Origin: Gammaproteobacteria bacterium
GTDB lineage: Bacteria; Pseudomonadota; Gammaproteobacteria; Steroidobacterales; Steroidobacteraceae
Reading direction: 5' to 3'
NCBI GenBank assembly: GCA_947452065.1
Contig: CANGBB010000002.1
Location: forward strand, 310,001 to 374,000
Length of the DNA: 64,000 nucleotides
Shown: piece after piece, positions 41,432 through 50,905 of the stretch
Numbering within the stretch: the first letter of the stretch is position 1
Layout: each line of letters starts with the position of its first letter
Program-made: the position numbers and the translations under genes
Notes under the pieces: model-generated
Told to the model about the DNA's origin: nothing
The model's input: the letters and a program-made list of their open reading frames with translations, nothing else
Databases searched by the model: none

Positions 41432-44400
41432 ATGAACTTCGTCACCTGGGCCATCCGCAATCCGGTGCCGGTGCTGATGCTGTTCGTCGTGCTGACGGTG
41501 GGCGGCCTGTTCTCATTCCGCTCCTTGGATATCCAGGACCGGCCCGACATCGCGTTTCCGTATATCTCGGTATCGATGAGCTATGCCGGCGCGCCGCCGG
41601 ATCAATTGGAAACCGAGATCACGCGCAAGATCGAAGATGCGCTGGCCAATGTCGCAGGTGTCACGCACATCACCTCAAGCGTCTCGATGGGAAGTTCAAA
41701 CACCATCATCGAGTTTGAGTTCGGTACGGATCTTTCTCAGGCCACGGACGATGTGCGTGACGCGATCACCCGCATCCGCTCCAATCTCCCGGCTGATGCG
41801 CTCGAACCGGTGATCTCGCGTGCCACGACGGCAGGCGGTGCCATCCTCACTTACGCCGTGAGCTCCGAGGATCCGATCAGCGACGAGGAGCTTTCCTGGT
41901 TTGTTGATCAGTCGGTGTTGCGGCCCATTGCGGCGCTGCCCGGAGTGGGGCGCGTGTCGCGCATCGGCGGTGTGGAGCGCGAGATCCGCGTCAGTCTGGA
42001 TCCGGATCGAATGTCGGCGCTGGGTGCCACGGCCACAGATGTGTCGCGTCAACTGCGCCGCATTCAGGCTGATTTGCCTGCGGGCACCGCACGGGTCGGT
42101 GGACTGGAGCAAAACGTCCGCGCAATCGGCACGCTCAGCGGGGCCAGTGAACTCGAGGCACTGCCCATCGTGCTCAGCGACGGGCGCTCGATCCAGCTGC
42201 GTGCCATCGCCAAAGTCACCGACCAGAGCGCTGAGCGCCGCGAACTGGCGCTACTGGATGGCAAGCCCGTGGTGGCCTTTGGTGTCACGCGTGCCTGGGG
42301 CGCAGGCGTCGCCGCGGTGGCGGAAAACACCGAGAAAACCGTTGCCGAGCTGCGGAAGCAATATCCGCGCATGCGTTTCACGGTCATCGATGACAGTGAA
42401 GTGCGCAATGTGCGCGAGTCCTACACCAGTTCGATGGAGATGCTGGTCGAAGGCGCGCTGCTCGCCATCCTGGTGGTGTGGATATTCCTGCGCGACTGGC
42501 GGGCAACGCTGATCTCAGCCTCCGCACTGCCGCTGGCCATCATCCCGACATTCCTCGGCATGGCACTGCTGGGCTATACGCTGAATCTCCTGACGCTGCT
42601 GGCGCTGACGCTGGTGGTGGGCATGCTGGTCGATGACGCCATCGTTGAGGTTGAGAACATCGTGCGTCATCTGCGGCAGGGCAAGCCGCCGCTGTCTGCG
42701 GCGACGGACGCCGCCATCGAGATTGGTCTGGCCGTCATCGCTACCTCGCTGACGCTCTGCGCGGTGTACGTGCCGGTGGCATTCATGGGTGGTGTGGCCG
42801 GAGAGTTTTTCCGACCGTTTGCTTTCACCGCAGCGCTCGCTGTGCTCTGTTCATTGCTGGTGGCGCGTCTGCTTACGCCAACGATGGCGGCTTATTGGAT
42901 GAAGCCGCACCACGGAGAGGAAAAGCCGCCGCGCGGACTGGCGACTTACCTGCGCATCATCGGTTGGTGCTTGAATCATCGGCGCATCACGTTACTGACC
43001 GCCACGGTGCTGTTTATCGGATCCATGGCGCTGGGTCGCTTCGTGCCGCAGGGCTTCGCGCCGGGCGGGGACTTCGGTGCGGCGGAGTTGGTGTTGCAGT
43101 TGCCCCCCGGTGCCACGCTGCAGCAGTCGCTGGATGTCACGCATCAGGCGCTGGAGAGGTTGGCCGACAATCCCGGCATCCAGCGTACCTTTGCCGTGAT
43201 CGGCAATGGCTCAACGGTGAACAGCACTTCGCTGGCCCTGATCTGGGTGCCGCGCGAGAAGCGTCGTGACACTGTGCAAGTCTTGCAGCGGCGTGCCGTG
43301 CAGGCCGTATCGGAAATCCCCGGAGTACGCGTTCAAACTCGCAGCCGCGGCAGCGTGGTGCAGTTCAATCTGGTTGGCGATGACACGGTCACCTTAAATG
43401 CTGCGGCGGCCCGCGTCAGTGATGAGATGCGCGCGACGCCGGGCTTCAGTGCTGCGCAGTCCGGAGCCAGTCTGCTGCAGCCGGAGATCGAGATTCGGCC
43501 GCGCCCGGAACGTGCTGCCGAGTTGGGTGTAACCACCGAAGCGATCTCCACAGCCATCCGTTTTGCGACCAGCGGCGACGTGGAACTGGGCTTGCCGAAA
43601 TTGAACCTTCCGAGTCGCCAGGTGCCGATCCGTGTGCGTCTCGACGATGCCGCGCGTGCTGATATCGACCATCTGCGGCTGCTGCCCGTGCCGGGTCGAG
43701 GAGGCGCCGTACCGCTGGCCAATGTGGCTGATATCCGCATGGGAACGGCACCGGCCACCATCAGTCGCTACGACCGGATGCGTCGCGTCAGCATCACCGC
43801 GGATTTGGATGGTATTGCACTCGGCGAGGCGCTCAAGCGCGTTGAGGCACTGCCATCCATGAAGAGTCTGCCGACTGGGGTGCATCGCGTTAACACCGGC
43901 GAATCGCAGTTCTTTACGCAGCTCATCGCCAGTTTCGTGCTGGCCATGTTTATTGGTGTGTTGTGCGTGTATGCGTTGCTGGTGCTGCTGTTCCACGACT
44001 TCATCCAGCCGATCACCATCCTCAGTGCGCTGCCGCCGTCGGTGGGCGGTGCGTTCGTGGCGCTGCTGCTGTTCAAATACGAGCTGTCGATTTCCTCGCT
44101 GATCGGCATGCTGACGCTCATGGGTATCGTCACCAAGAACTCCATTCTCTTGGTGGAATACGCGGTCATGGCGCGGCGCGATCACGGTATGGAGCGTCAT
44201 GCAGCGCTGATCGATGCCTGTGCCAAACGTGCGCGGCCGATCATCATGACGACCATCGCCATGGGTGCGGGCATGCTGCCCATTGCGCTGGGGCTTTCCG
44301 GTGATCCCAGCTTCCGTGCGCCGATGGGTGTGGCAGTGATCGGTGGCCTGCTGGCCTCCACGGTGCTGAGTCTGCTGGTCGTACCGGTGGCCTACACCCT

Positions 44401-44473
44401 CATGGATGATCTGCAATCCTGGCTGAAGAAGCGCTTCAGCTTTGGTCGCGGCAAGTCGGCCAGCGCCGACTGA
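41432..44473 (+). CDS. RND efflux transporter permease
   Basis: IRNPVPVLMLFVVLTVGGLFSFRSLDIQDRPDIAFPYISVSMSYAGAPPDQLE, 12-TM RND architecture; start 41432. Confidence 0.95.
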   Translation: MNFVTWAIRNPVPVLMLFVVLTVGGLFSFRSLDIQDRPDIAFPYISVSMSYAGAPPDQLETEITRKIEDALANVAGVTHITSSVSMGSSNTIIEFEFGTDLSQATDDVRDAITRIRSNLPADALEPVISRATTAGGAILTYAVSSEDPISDEELSWFVDQSVLRPIAALPGVGRVSRIGGVEREIRVSLDPDRMSALGATATDVSRQLRRIQADLPAGTARVGGLEQNVRAIGTLSGASELEALPIVLSDGRSIQLRAIAKVTDQSAERRELALLDGKPVVAFGVTRAWGAGVAAVAENTEKTVAELRKQYPRMRFTVIDDSEVRNVRESYTSSMEMLVEGALLAILVVWIFLRDWRATLISASALPLAIIPTFLGMALLGYTLNLLTLLALTLVVGMLVDDAIVEVENIVRHLRQGKPPLSAATDAAIEIGLAVIATSLTLCAVYVPVAFMGGVAGEFFRPFAFTAALAVLCSLLVARLLTPTMAAYWMKPHHGEEKPPRGLATYLRIIGWCLNHRRITLLTATVLFIGSMALGRFVPQGFAPGGDFGAAELVLQLPPGATLQQSLDVTHQALERLADNPGIQRTFAVIGNGSTVNSTSLALIWVPREKRRDTVQVLQRRAVQAVSEIPGVRVQTRSRGSVVQFNLVGDDTVTLNAAAARVSDEMRATPGFSAAQSGASLLQPEIEIRPRPERAAELGVTTEAISTAIRFATSGDVELGLPKLNLPSRQVPIRVRLDDAARADIDHLRLLPVPGRGGAVPLANVADIRMGTAPATISRYDRMRRVSITADLDGIALGEALKRVEALPSMKSLPTGVHRVNTGESQFFTQLIASFVLAMFIGVLCVYALLVLLFHDFIQPITILSALPPSVGGAFVALLLFKYELSISSLIGMLTLMGIVTKNSILLVEYAVMARRDHGMERHAALIDACAKRARPIIMTTIAMGAGMLPIALGLSGDPSFRAPMGVAVIGGLLASTVLSLLVVPVAYTLMDDLQSWLKKRFSFGRGKSASAD

Positions 44474-44986
44474 TCAGCCTTTGTGATGCGCGGAGTGCGA
44501 CTCGTGCGCGGAGTGCGGCTCGTGCGCTGAGTGCGAGTGTGTTGCGTGCTGTGCGCCATCCGCGGCGCAGCGCTCGCAGTTGACCCAGCCGGAGTCACCG
44601 TTGACGTAGTGTTCTTTCTTCCAGATCGGCACGCGATGCTTCACGGCATCGATCACATAGCGGCAGGCGCGGAAGGCCTCGTCACGATGCGGTGCGCTGA
44701 CGCCCACCCAAACGGCCAGCTCGCCGATGGCCAGTTCGCCCACCCGATGCACACAGAGCACATGCGTGACGCCAAAGCGCTCGCAGGCCTCAGCGGCAAT
44801 GCGTTCGCCCTCGCGCTGTGCCAACGGTGCATACACTTCGTATTCGAGCCGGCGCACTTCGAGCCCTTCATTATGGTTTCGCACCCAACCCTCAAAGGCG
44901 ACAAAGCCGCCACAGGTCGGATCGAACAGCTCGGCGCGCAATGCGGCGGTGTCGACTGGCACCGCACTGATGCGGAAGCGGCTCAT
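44474..44986 (-). CDS. moaE: Molybdopterin synthase catalytic subunit with His-rich tail
   Basis: GGFVAFEGWVRNHNEGLEVRRLEYEVY, CVHRVGELAIGELAVWVGVSAPHR, PIWKKE; tail HATHSHSAHEPHSAHESHSAHHKG. Confidence 0.94.
   Translation of the reverse strand: MSRFRISAVPVDTAALRAELFDPTCGGFVAFEGWVRNHNEGLEVRRLEYEVYAPLAQREGERIAAEACERFGVTHVLCVHRVGELAIGELAVWVGVSAPHRDEAFRACRYVIDAVKHRVPIWKKEHYVNGDSGWVNCERCAADGAQHATHSHSAHEPHSAHESHSAHHKG
44485..44538. repeat. Three 18-bp tandem units encoding the His-rich MoaE tail
   Basis: gatgcgcggagtgcgact / cgtgcgcggagtgcggct / cgtgcgctgagtgcgagt. Confidence 0.85.
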
Positions 44987-45852
44987 CCGCCGGCCACCGG
45001 CGGCAGGAACACCACTGTATCGCCAGCAGCTAAGGGCTGGTTCCATTCGGCGAAGTCTTCATTGATGGCCACACGCAGTTGCTCGGCGCGCAGCTGCAAG
45101 CCGCGCAGAGCGCGCAACTCATCGAAGAGGGCGCGCGGAGTGTTCGCCTGTGTGGTGAGGGTTTCCTCGCTGCGCCCAGCCTGATCGCGCAGGGCAGCAA
45201 AGTACTGCACTCGCAGCGTGATCGGCTCGCTCGCCTGGGCTTGCGGCGCCGTGCCGGATGCAGTGCCACCCGTCACAGCGGACAGTGCCTCGAGGTATTC
45301 GGCCGAGGTGTTGATGTTGTCCAGTGCGCGCGGGTTGTGCAGGTCCAGTAGCAATATGTCGTGGCTCATCATGAACGAGCGCGGACAGCGGTTGTCTGCG
45401 GCAATCCAGGCGTCAACGGCGGCGCGACTGTGCGGCTCCCAGATCGCGCACAGCGGCTCTGGTTTGCCGTCGAAGCGGCTGCGGAATGCGGTGGCCAGGC
45501 GCTGCGGATCGCGTGCCGCGATCAGCTGTTGCAATGTGGCGGCGTCGAGAAAGGGCAGGTCAATGGCGAGTACCAGCCAAGCTGCCTGCGGATGACCATG
45601 GAGCGCAGCATGAATCCCGCCGATCGGGCCGATATCCGTGATTCGGTCGGCAATCTGCGCATGACCGGCGCGCAACGGGTCCTGCTGCTGGTCTGATCGT
45701 ACCGACACGAACAGCTGCGACACCATGGGTTGCAACAGCGTCATGGCGCGCTGCAGTTGCGTCCGGCCTTCATATTCCAGCGCGGCCTTGTCACGCTGCA
45801 TGCGGCGGCTATGGCCGCCGGTCAGCAACAGGCCGAACAGCGGCGCACTCAT
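44983..45852 (-). CDS. MobA-like Mo cofactor nucleotidyltransferase fused to a C-terminal MoaD-like domain
   Basis: [32 protein letters not shown] (MobA); [34 protein letters not shown] (MoaD ending GG). Confidence 0.9.
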   Translation of the reverse strand: MSAPLFGLLLTGGHSRRMQRDKAALEYEGRTQLQRAMTLLQPMVSQLFVSVRSDQQQDPLRAGHAQIADRITDIGPIGGIHAALHGHPQAAWLVLAIDLPFLDAATLQQLIAARDPQRLATAFRSRFDGKPEPLCAIWEPHSRAAVDAWIAADNRCPRSFMMSHDILLLDLHNPRALDNINTSAEYLEALSAVTGGTASGTAPQAQASEPITLRVQYFAALRDQAGRSEETLTTQANTPRALFDELRALRGLQLRAEQLRVAINEDFAEWNQPLAAGDTVVFLPPVAGG

Positions 45853-46364
45853 GAGCGACTCCGGCGCCGGGTGGTTGGCCCAACATCCCGTTTACCACCG
45901 CGCTTGCTGACCAGTTTCACCTGCACGATGCGAATGTTGTGCGAGAGCGCCTTGCACATGTCGTAAATGGTGAGCGCTGCAACACTGGCTCCCGTCAGCG
46001 CCTCCATCTCCACGCCAGTCTTGTGCGTGGTGCTGACCTGGCAGCGTACGCGTAGTCGATTGCGCGGGAGTGCATCGATCTGCACCTGCGCATGTTCGAT
46101 GGGTAGCGGGTGACAGAAGGGAATCATGCTGGCGGTGTTCTTGACCGCCATCACTCCCGCAATGATCGCGGTATCGAAAATCGGACCCTTGCGAGTGCGA
46201 TGACCCGAGCGGCGCAGGGCCGCGGCCACATCCGCTGGCAAGGCGATTAGCGCCTCCGCTTCGGCGGAGCGCGCAGTGGCTGTTTTGTCGCTGACATCCA
46301 CCATGGTTGGTCGGCGTGCGGCATCCAGATGGGTGAGGCCGGCATTACGGGCAGCGCGGACCAT
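45849..46364 (-). CDS. moaC: Cyclic pyranopterin monophosphate synthase
   Basis: [57 protein letters not shown]. Confidence 0.95.
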   Translation of the reverse strand: MVRAARNAGLTHLDAARRPTMVDVSDKTATARSAEAEALIALPADVAAALRRSGHRTRKGPIFDTAIIAGVMAVKNTASMIPFCHPLPIEHAQVQIDALPRNRLRVRCQVSTTHKTGVEMEALTGASVAALTIYDMCKALSHNIRIVQVKLVSKRGGKRDVGPTTRRRSRS

Positions 46365-46368
46365 GGCA

Positions 46369-47418
46369 TCAGCCTCCGATGTGATTCATTTCGACGCGCT
46401 GACCATGCCGGTCGGCATGGCCACGCTGCTCGCTGTAACGATCCTGCCGCGCCGTCCAACAATCGCGCAGCAGCGCGAGCAGTTCGTCATCGCTAGCCCC
46501 CGCACGCAGCGGGGCGCGCAGATCAAGACCCGAGGTGGCAAACAGACAGGTGTACAGCACGCCGTCCGAGGACAGCCGGGCGCGCGAGCAATCACCACAG
46601 AATGGCTGCGTGATCGATGAGATGAAACCCAGTTCGCCGGCACCGTCTTCATAGACATAGCGTGAGGCCACTTCGCCGCGGTATTGCGCATCAGTCGCTC
46701 GCAGCGGCCAGCGCGCCGCAATGCGAGCAATCAGTTCGCGCGATGGAACAACCTGATCAGCGTGCCAGTCATTGCGACTGCCGACGTCCATGTATTCGAT
46801 GAAGCGCACGATATGCCCGCTGCCGCGGAAGTGTTCGGCCAGGTCCAGCGCGGCGTGATCGTTGACACCCCGCTGCACGACCACATTGATCTTGATGGGC
46901 GTCAGGCCCGCGCGTGTTGCGGCGTCGATGCCGGCCAGCACTTCGGTGGGCGATCCCAGATCGCCGGCCATCCGCGCGAATATGGCCGGATCTAAACTAT
47001 CGAGGCTGACGGTGATGCGATGCAGCCCTGCCGCGCGCAGCGCCACTGCATGCTGGGCCAGCAGCACGCCGTTGGTGGTCAGTGCAATGTCCTCGATTCC
47101 GGGCAGGGTGCTCAGATCGCCGATCAAATCGGTCAGTCCGGCGCGCAGCAGCGGCTCGCCGCCGGTGATGCGCAATTTGCGCGCACCGAGCTGCACGAAC
47201 AGACGAGTGAGCCGCACAATTTCCTCAAAGCTCAACCGTTCGGCCGATTTCAGAAAGCGGTAATGCTCGTGGTACCGCTCGCGCGGCATGCAGTACGGGC
47301 AGCGGAAATTGCAGCGGTCCGTGACCGAGATGCGCAGGTCATGCAGTGGACGACCGAGCGCATCACGCACGCGTGAGTTGCGCAGGGCGGCGGCGGGATG
47401 CAGCGGGACCACGTCCAT
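46369..47418 (-). CDS. moaA: GTP 3',8-cyclase
   Basis: [52 protein letters not shown]. Confidence 0.97.
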   Translation of the reverse strand: MDVVPLHPAAALRNSRVRDALGRPLHDLRISVTDRCNFRCPYCMPRERYHEHYRFLKSAERLSFEEIVRLTRLFVQLGARKLRITGGEPLLRAGLTDLIGDLSTLPGIEDIALTTNGVLLAQHAVALRAAGLHRITVSLDSLDPAIFARMAGDLGSPTEVLAGIDAATRAGLTPIKINVVVQRGVNDHAALDLAEHFRGSGHIVRFIEYMDVGSRNDWHADQVVPSRELIARIAARWPLRATDAQYRGEVASRYVYEDGAGELGFISSITQPFCGDCSRARLSSDGVLYTCLFATSGLDLRAPLRAGASDDELLALLRDCWTARQDRYSEQRGHADRHGQRVEMNHIGG

Positions 47419-47457
47419 GCCGCTACATTACCAGAGCATGGCCCGCAGGACGTTGGC

Positions 47458-48657
47458 CTACCAGCGGTGCAGGCGTGTGACAAATCCCTTATTGAATTGC
47501 GCGGGACCTGGCGGCAGTTCAACGAACCCCTGCGTCTGCGCCAGTGTGCTGAAGTCACCCGAGCCATTGGGCGGGGCCGGCACCGCCCAGACGCGCCCCC
47601 AATCATCGGCCTGTAGTGTCACGGGCAGAAAGCCGGTCAGCGACGGCGTCCAGTTGACGTTCTCCGCCAGCGCCAGTCGTTCAGGCGCAGCCGGCTGGCA
47701 CCCCATGGCCACATACAGCGCCGGCAGCACATAACGCGTCAGGCAGACCAGCGTGGATACGGGATTGCCCGGCAGCGCGAACACCGCGGTGCCATTGGGT
47801 GCGATACCAAACCACATCGGTTTCCCAGGTCGCTGTGCAATGCCGTGGAACACACATTCCACGCCCAGCTCGGCCAACACTTTTGGGAGCAGATCGAAGC
47901 GACCCATGGAAACGCCGCCCGAGAGCACCAGCGCTTCATGCGTGCGCAGATGAAAATCCAGACGCTCGCGAAGTTGAGCGGCATCGTCCGGCAGATGATC
48001 GTCGGCCACACGACGGAAGCCATGCTCGCGCAACGCCGAAGCCACTGCATAGGCATTGGAGCGGCGGATCTGATGCGGCGCGATGGGCGCACCGGGTTCG
48101 ATCAGTTCATTGCCGGTGGAGATCACAACCACCGCCGGTTGCGCACTGACGCGCAGCCGGGCCATGCCGGCGGAAGCCGCCACAGCAATTTCCGGAGCGT
48201 GCAGACGAATGCCGGCTGAGAGCAGCAGCGCACCCTGCGCCCGGTCGCTGCCGCGGCGATGCACATTGCTGCCCGACTGCGGCTTGGCCTCCGCGGTGAG
48301 CCGCGCGATTCCGGCATGCACCTCGATTTGCTCCACCGGCACCACCGCATCGCAGCCTTCGGGCAACACCGCGCCGGTCATGATCTCGATGCAGTGAGCA
48401 TCCGAGTCCAGCGTCAGAGGCGGTTCGCCGGCGGCCTGCGTGGCCTGCATCTCGAAGCTGCGGCGACCACGCTGTACGGCCGCGGCCGACAAGGCGATGC
48501 CGTCCATCGACACGCGATCGAAGGGCGGCTGATCACGCTCTGCATAGACATTCTCGCGCAGCACCGCACCGGCACATTGCGCCAACGGGAGCGACTCAAT
48601 CGGCAGGCAGATCAGCCGTTCACAAATCAGCTTTTCGGCGGCGGCGGGAGTGAGCAT
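47458..48657 (-). CDS. moeA: Molybdopterin molybdenumtransferase
   Basis: RVSMDGIALSA, VISTGNELIEPG, LSGGVSMGRFD, FALPGNPVSTLV. Confidence 0.95.
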   Translation of the reverse strand: MLTPAAAEKLICERLICLPIESLPLAQCAGAVLRENVYAERDQPPFDRVSMDGIALSAAAVQRGRRSFEMQATQAAGEPPLTLDSDAHCIEIMTGAVLPEGCDAVVPVEQIEVHAGIARLTAEAKPQSGSNVHRRGSDRAQGALLLSAGIRLHAPEIAVAASAGMARLRVSAQPAVVVISTGNELIEPGAPIAPHQIRRSNAYAVASALREHGFRRVADDHLPDDAAQLRERLDFHLRTHEALVLSGGVSMGRFDLLPKVLAELGVECVFHGIAQRPGKPMWFGIAPNGTAVFALPGNPVSTLVCLTRYVLPALYVAMGCQPAAPERLALAENVNWTPSLTGFLPVTLQADDWGRVWAVPAPPNGSGDFSTLAQTQGFVELPPGPAQFNKGFVTRLHRW

Positions 48658-48692
48658 GGTTCGATGCTAACCAAAACACCCCACGCCGGGCA

Positions 48693-50702
48693 TCATAAAT
48701 CGTACTTAATGCCAAAGCGCAGCGTGCGCGGCTCAGAGGGGCGCGAGAGGCGTCCGTTCACCTCTAGCCCCGCGGGATCCACGCCATCCACATGGCTGGG
48801 GTAGTAGTACTCAATGTCTCGGGCATCGCGATTGAACACATTCAGCAGCTCGCCATAGAGCATCACGCGCTGCGTCTTCCAAGCCGCGCGCAGATTGACC
48901 AAAGACTCCGCACCCGAGCGCTGCGAATTATCCGGCAGCAGAGGGTAGGGGCCCAGATAACGTAGTCGCGCACTCACTTCCCACGGCCCCTTGATGGCCG
49001 AGAACCCCACTTCGCCAGCCTGCTCAACGCTGCCCTGGATGAAGCGGCCCACAAAGCCGTTATCTTCCTGCGGGTCATCAAAGCGCGAGTGACTGCCTGT
49101 GAACACAGCGTCCACGGCCAGCCAGTCGATGGGGCGCCAGAAGCCCACCAGCTCGTAGCCGTGCCGCTTGCCCGCGCCCTTGGGCTCCACCGCATTGGAG
49201 TCGCCAACGAACACCAGTTCGCTGCCCAGGTTCAGCCACCAGTACGCGGCCGTCAGACGTAGCGCACCCACTTCATAGCGCGCACCGGCCTCATAGCCCG
49301 TGCCCTGCGAGAGCGCGGGCACCGGATCGGTCTTGCTGACCACACCGCGCCCATCATTGGAGTGAAAGCCGCGGCCCCAGTTACCGTAGAACTCGAGTCG
49401 GTCACCCACGGCATACGCCACACCCAGCTTGGGCGAGATCTGCGTCGCATCCGCGCTGCCGGCATTGCTCGAGCCGGTTCGCGCCACCACATCGTAGCGG
49501 TAGTAATCAGCGCGCAGGCCGCCCGTCACGCGCAGCGCCTTCAGCGGCGTCCACGTCGCTTCACTGTAGCCAGCCAGCGATCCCTCACGGACGCTGTTGT
49601 TGCTGATGTTGTCGGCGTACACGCCGTTTTCCGTGTGATCGACACCCACACTGGCAATGTCGTCATAGCGAAGATCCGAGCCCACCGAGACCCGGAACTG
49701 ATCCGTACGCAGCACCGTGCGCGTGGCCCGTCCACCCAAGGTGGTGCGACGGTCAAACTGCCGGATCTGATAGTCGTAGGTCGGGTCTGAAATCATGTTC
49801 CAGTGGTAGTACTGGCCGTAGCCATCCAGCTCCCAGTCATCAGCGATGAGCTGCGAGCCTAGGATCCAGCGGTCGGTGTGACCGGTGGCGGTGGGATCGA
49901 GCGAACAGAACTCATTCGGACACACCTTTGTGCCATAGGCACGCTCGGGCGCCTGCTCGGTCGGATGCCAGTCCGCCAGATAGCCCGACAGCGTGAGATT
50001 GAGCGTCCCCCGCGAAGTCGGCGCCGAGTACTTGGCCCAGCCCGAGTAATGCTGCAGGCCTTCCGCCAATTGCCACGGCCCGTCATAGGTCTTCCACTGA
50101 CCCAGATAGGTCAGCTGCCCCGAGCCCACGCCATTGCTGCCGCCGCCCGCAAGCCGCCGCCAGCCGTACTGGCCACCTTCCGCAGCCACAAACGGCCGCT
50201 TCAGCGAGTCGATTGTGGTGATGTAGGAAGCACCCGCCAGCGAGAAGTCACCCACATCAGCCCGATACGGACCCTTGCGGTAATCGATGCGTTCCACCGC
50301 TTCCGGAATCAAGCCGTTCACATCCAGATAACCCTGGCCATGCCCATGCGTGCGCAGGTTCCAAGGCACCCCGTCCACATAGGTGGAGAAGTCCGTGCCG
50401 TGGTCCAGATTAAAGCCGCGCAGGAAATACTGATTCGCCTTGCCACTGCCCGAATGCTGGGCGGCAATCAGGCCCGGCACCGCCTCCAGCAGCTCGGCCA
50501 CACGCAGCATCGGCCGGACCGACAAATCCGCGCCACCGACTGCACCCTCGCTGGCCGCAGCCGCCAGGCCGATCTGCTGCTCACCACGCGCAAAGACAAT
50601 GACCTCCTGCAGCTCCTCGGACTCATCGGCCGCATGGAGCGGCGCGGACAGGAGCAGGGCAGTGGAGGTGGCCAGCAGCGCGCGGCCGAGAATGATTCGC
50701 AT
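48693..50702 (-). CDS. TonB-dependent outer membrane receptor
   Basis: Signal peptide, plug domain (VAELLEAVPGLIAAQHSGSGKANQYFLRGFNLDHGTDFSTYVDGVPWN), C-terminal beta-barrel sequence RTLRFGIKYDL. Confidence 0.93.
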   Translation of the reverse strand: MRIILGRALLATSTALLLSAPLHAADESEELQEVIVFARGEQQIGLAAAASEGAVGGADLSVRPMLRVAELLEAVPGLIAAQHSGSGKANQYFLRGFNLDHGTDFSTYVDGVPWNLRTHGHGQGYLDVNGLIPEAVERIDYRKGPYRADVGDFSLAGASYITTIDSLKRPFVAAEGGQYGWRRLAGGGSNGVGSGQLTYLGQWKTYDGPWQLAEGLQHYSGWAKYSAPTSRGTLNLTLSGYLADWHPTEQAPERAYGTKVCPNEFCSLDPTATGHTDRWILGSQLIADDWELDGYGQYYHWNMISDPTYDYQIRQFDRRTTLGGRATRTVLRTDQFRVSVGSDLRYDDIASVGVDHTENGVYADNISNNSVREGSLAGYSEATWTPLKALRVTGGLRADYYRYDVVARTGSSNAGSADATQISPKLGVAYAVGDRLEFYGNWGRGFHSNDGRGVVSKTDPVPALSQGTGYEAGARYEVGALRLTAAYWWLNLGSELVFVGDSNAVEPKGAGKRHGYELVGFWRPIDWLAVDAVFTGSHSRFDDPQEDNGFVGRFIQGSVEQAGEVGFSAIKGPWEVSARLRYLGPYPLLPDNSQRSGAESLVNLRAAWKTQRVMLYGELLNVFNRDARDIEYYYPSHVDGVDPAGLEVNGRLSRPSEPRTLRFGIKYDL

Positions 50703-50828
50703 CCGTCAATTCCTTGTGGATCGTCGCGACGAGTGGGTTACTCCACCTAGTATGCCCGGAAATCCGGGCCAGGACTTAACCCGGCAAGACTGGTGCCCGC
50801 GACGGCGGCGTGCCACCATGCGCGCCAC

Positions 50829-50905
50829 GCGCCCGTAGCTCAGTTGGATAGAGTACTTGGCTTCGAACCAAGTGGTCGGGAGTTCGAATCTCTCCGGGCG
50901 CGCCA
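50829..50905 (+). tRNA. tRNA-Arg (anticodon TCG), CCA encoded
   Basis: GCGCCCG...CGGGCGC acceptor pairing, anticodon loop CTTCGAA flanked by CTTGG/CCAAG, T-loop TTCGAAT, encoded CCA. Confidence 0.97.

Noticed and set aside
43394-44416. 340-aa - strand ORF rich in His/Gln/Arg
   Set aside because: Antisense of the RND permease; composition typical of shadow frames
50754-50769. GCCCGG-AAAT-CCGGGC hairpin upstream of the TonB receptor, considered as riboswitch or terminator
   Set aside because: No U-tract and no recognisable cobalamin/TPP/Moco consensus boxes
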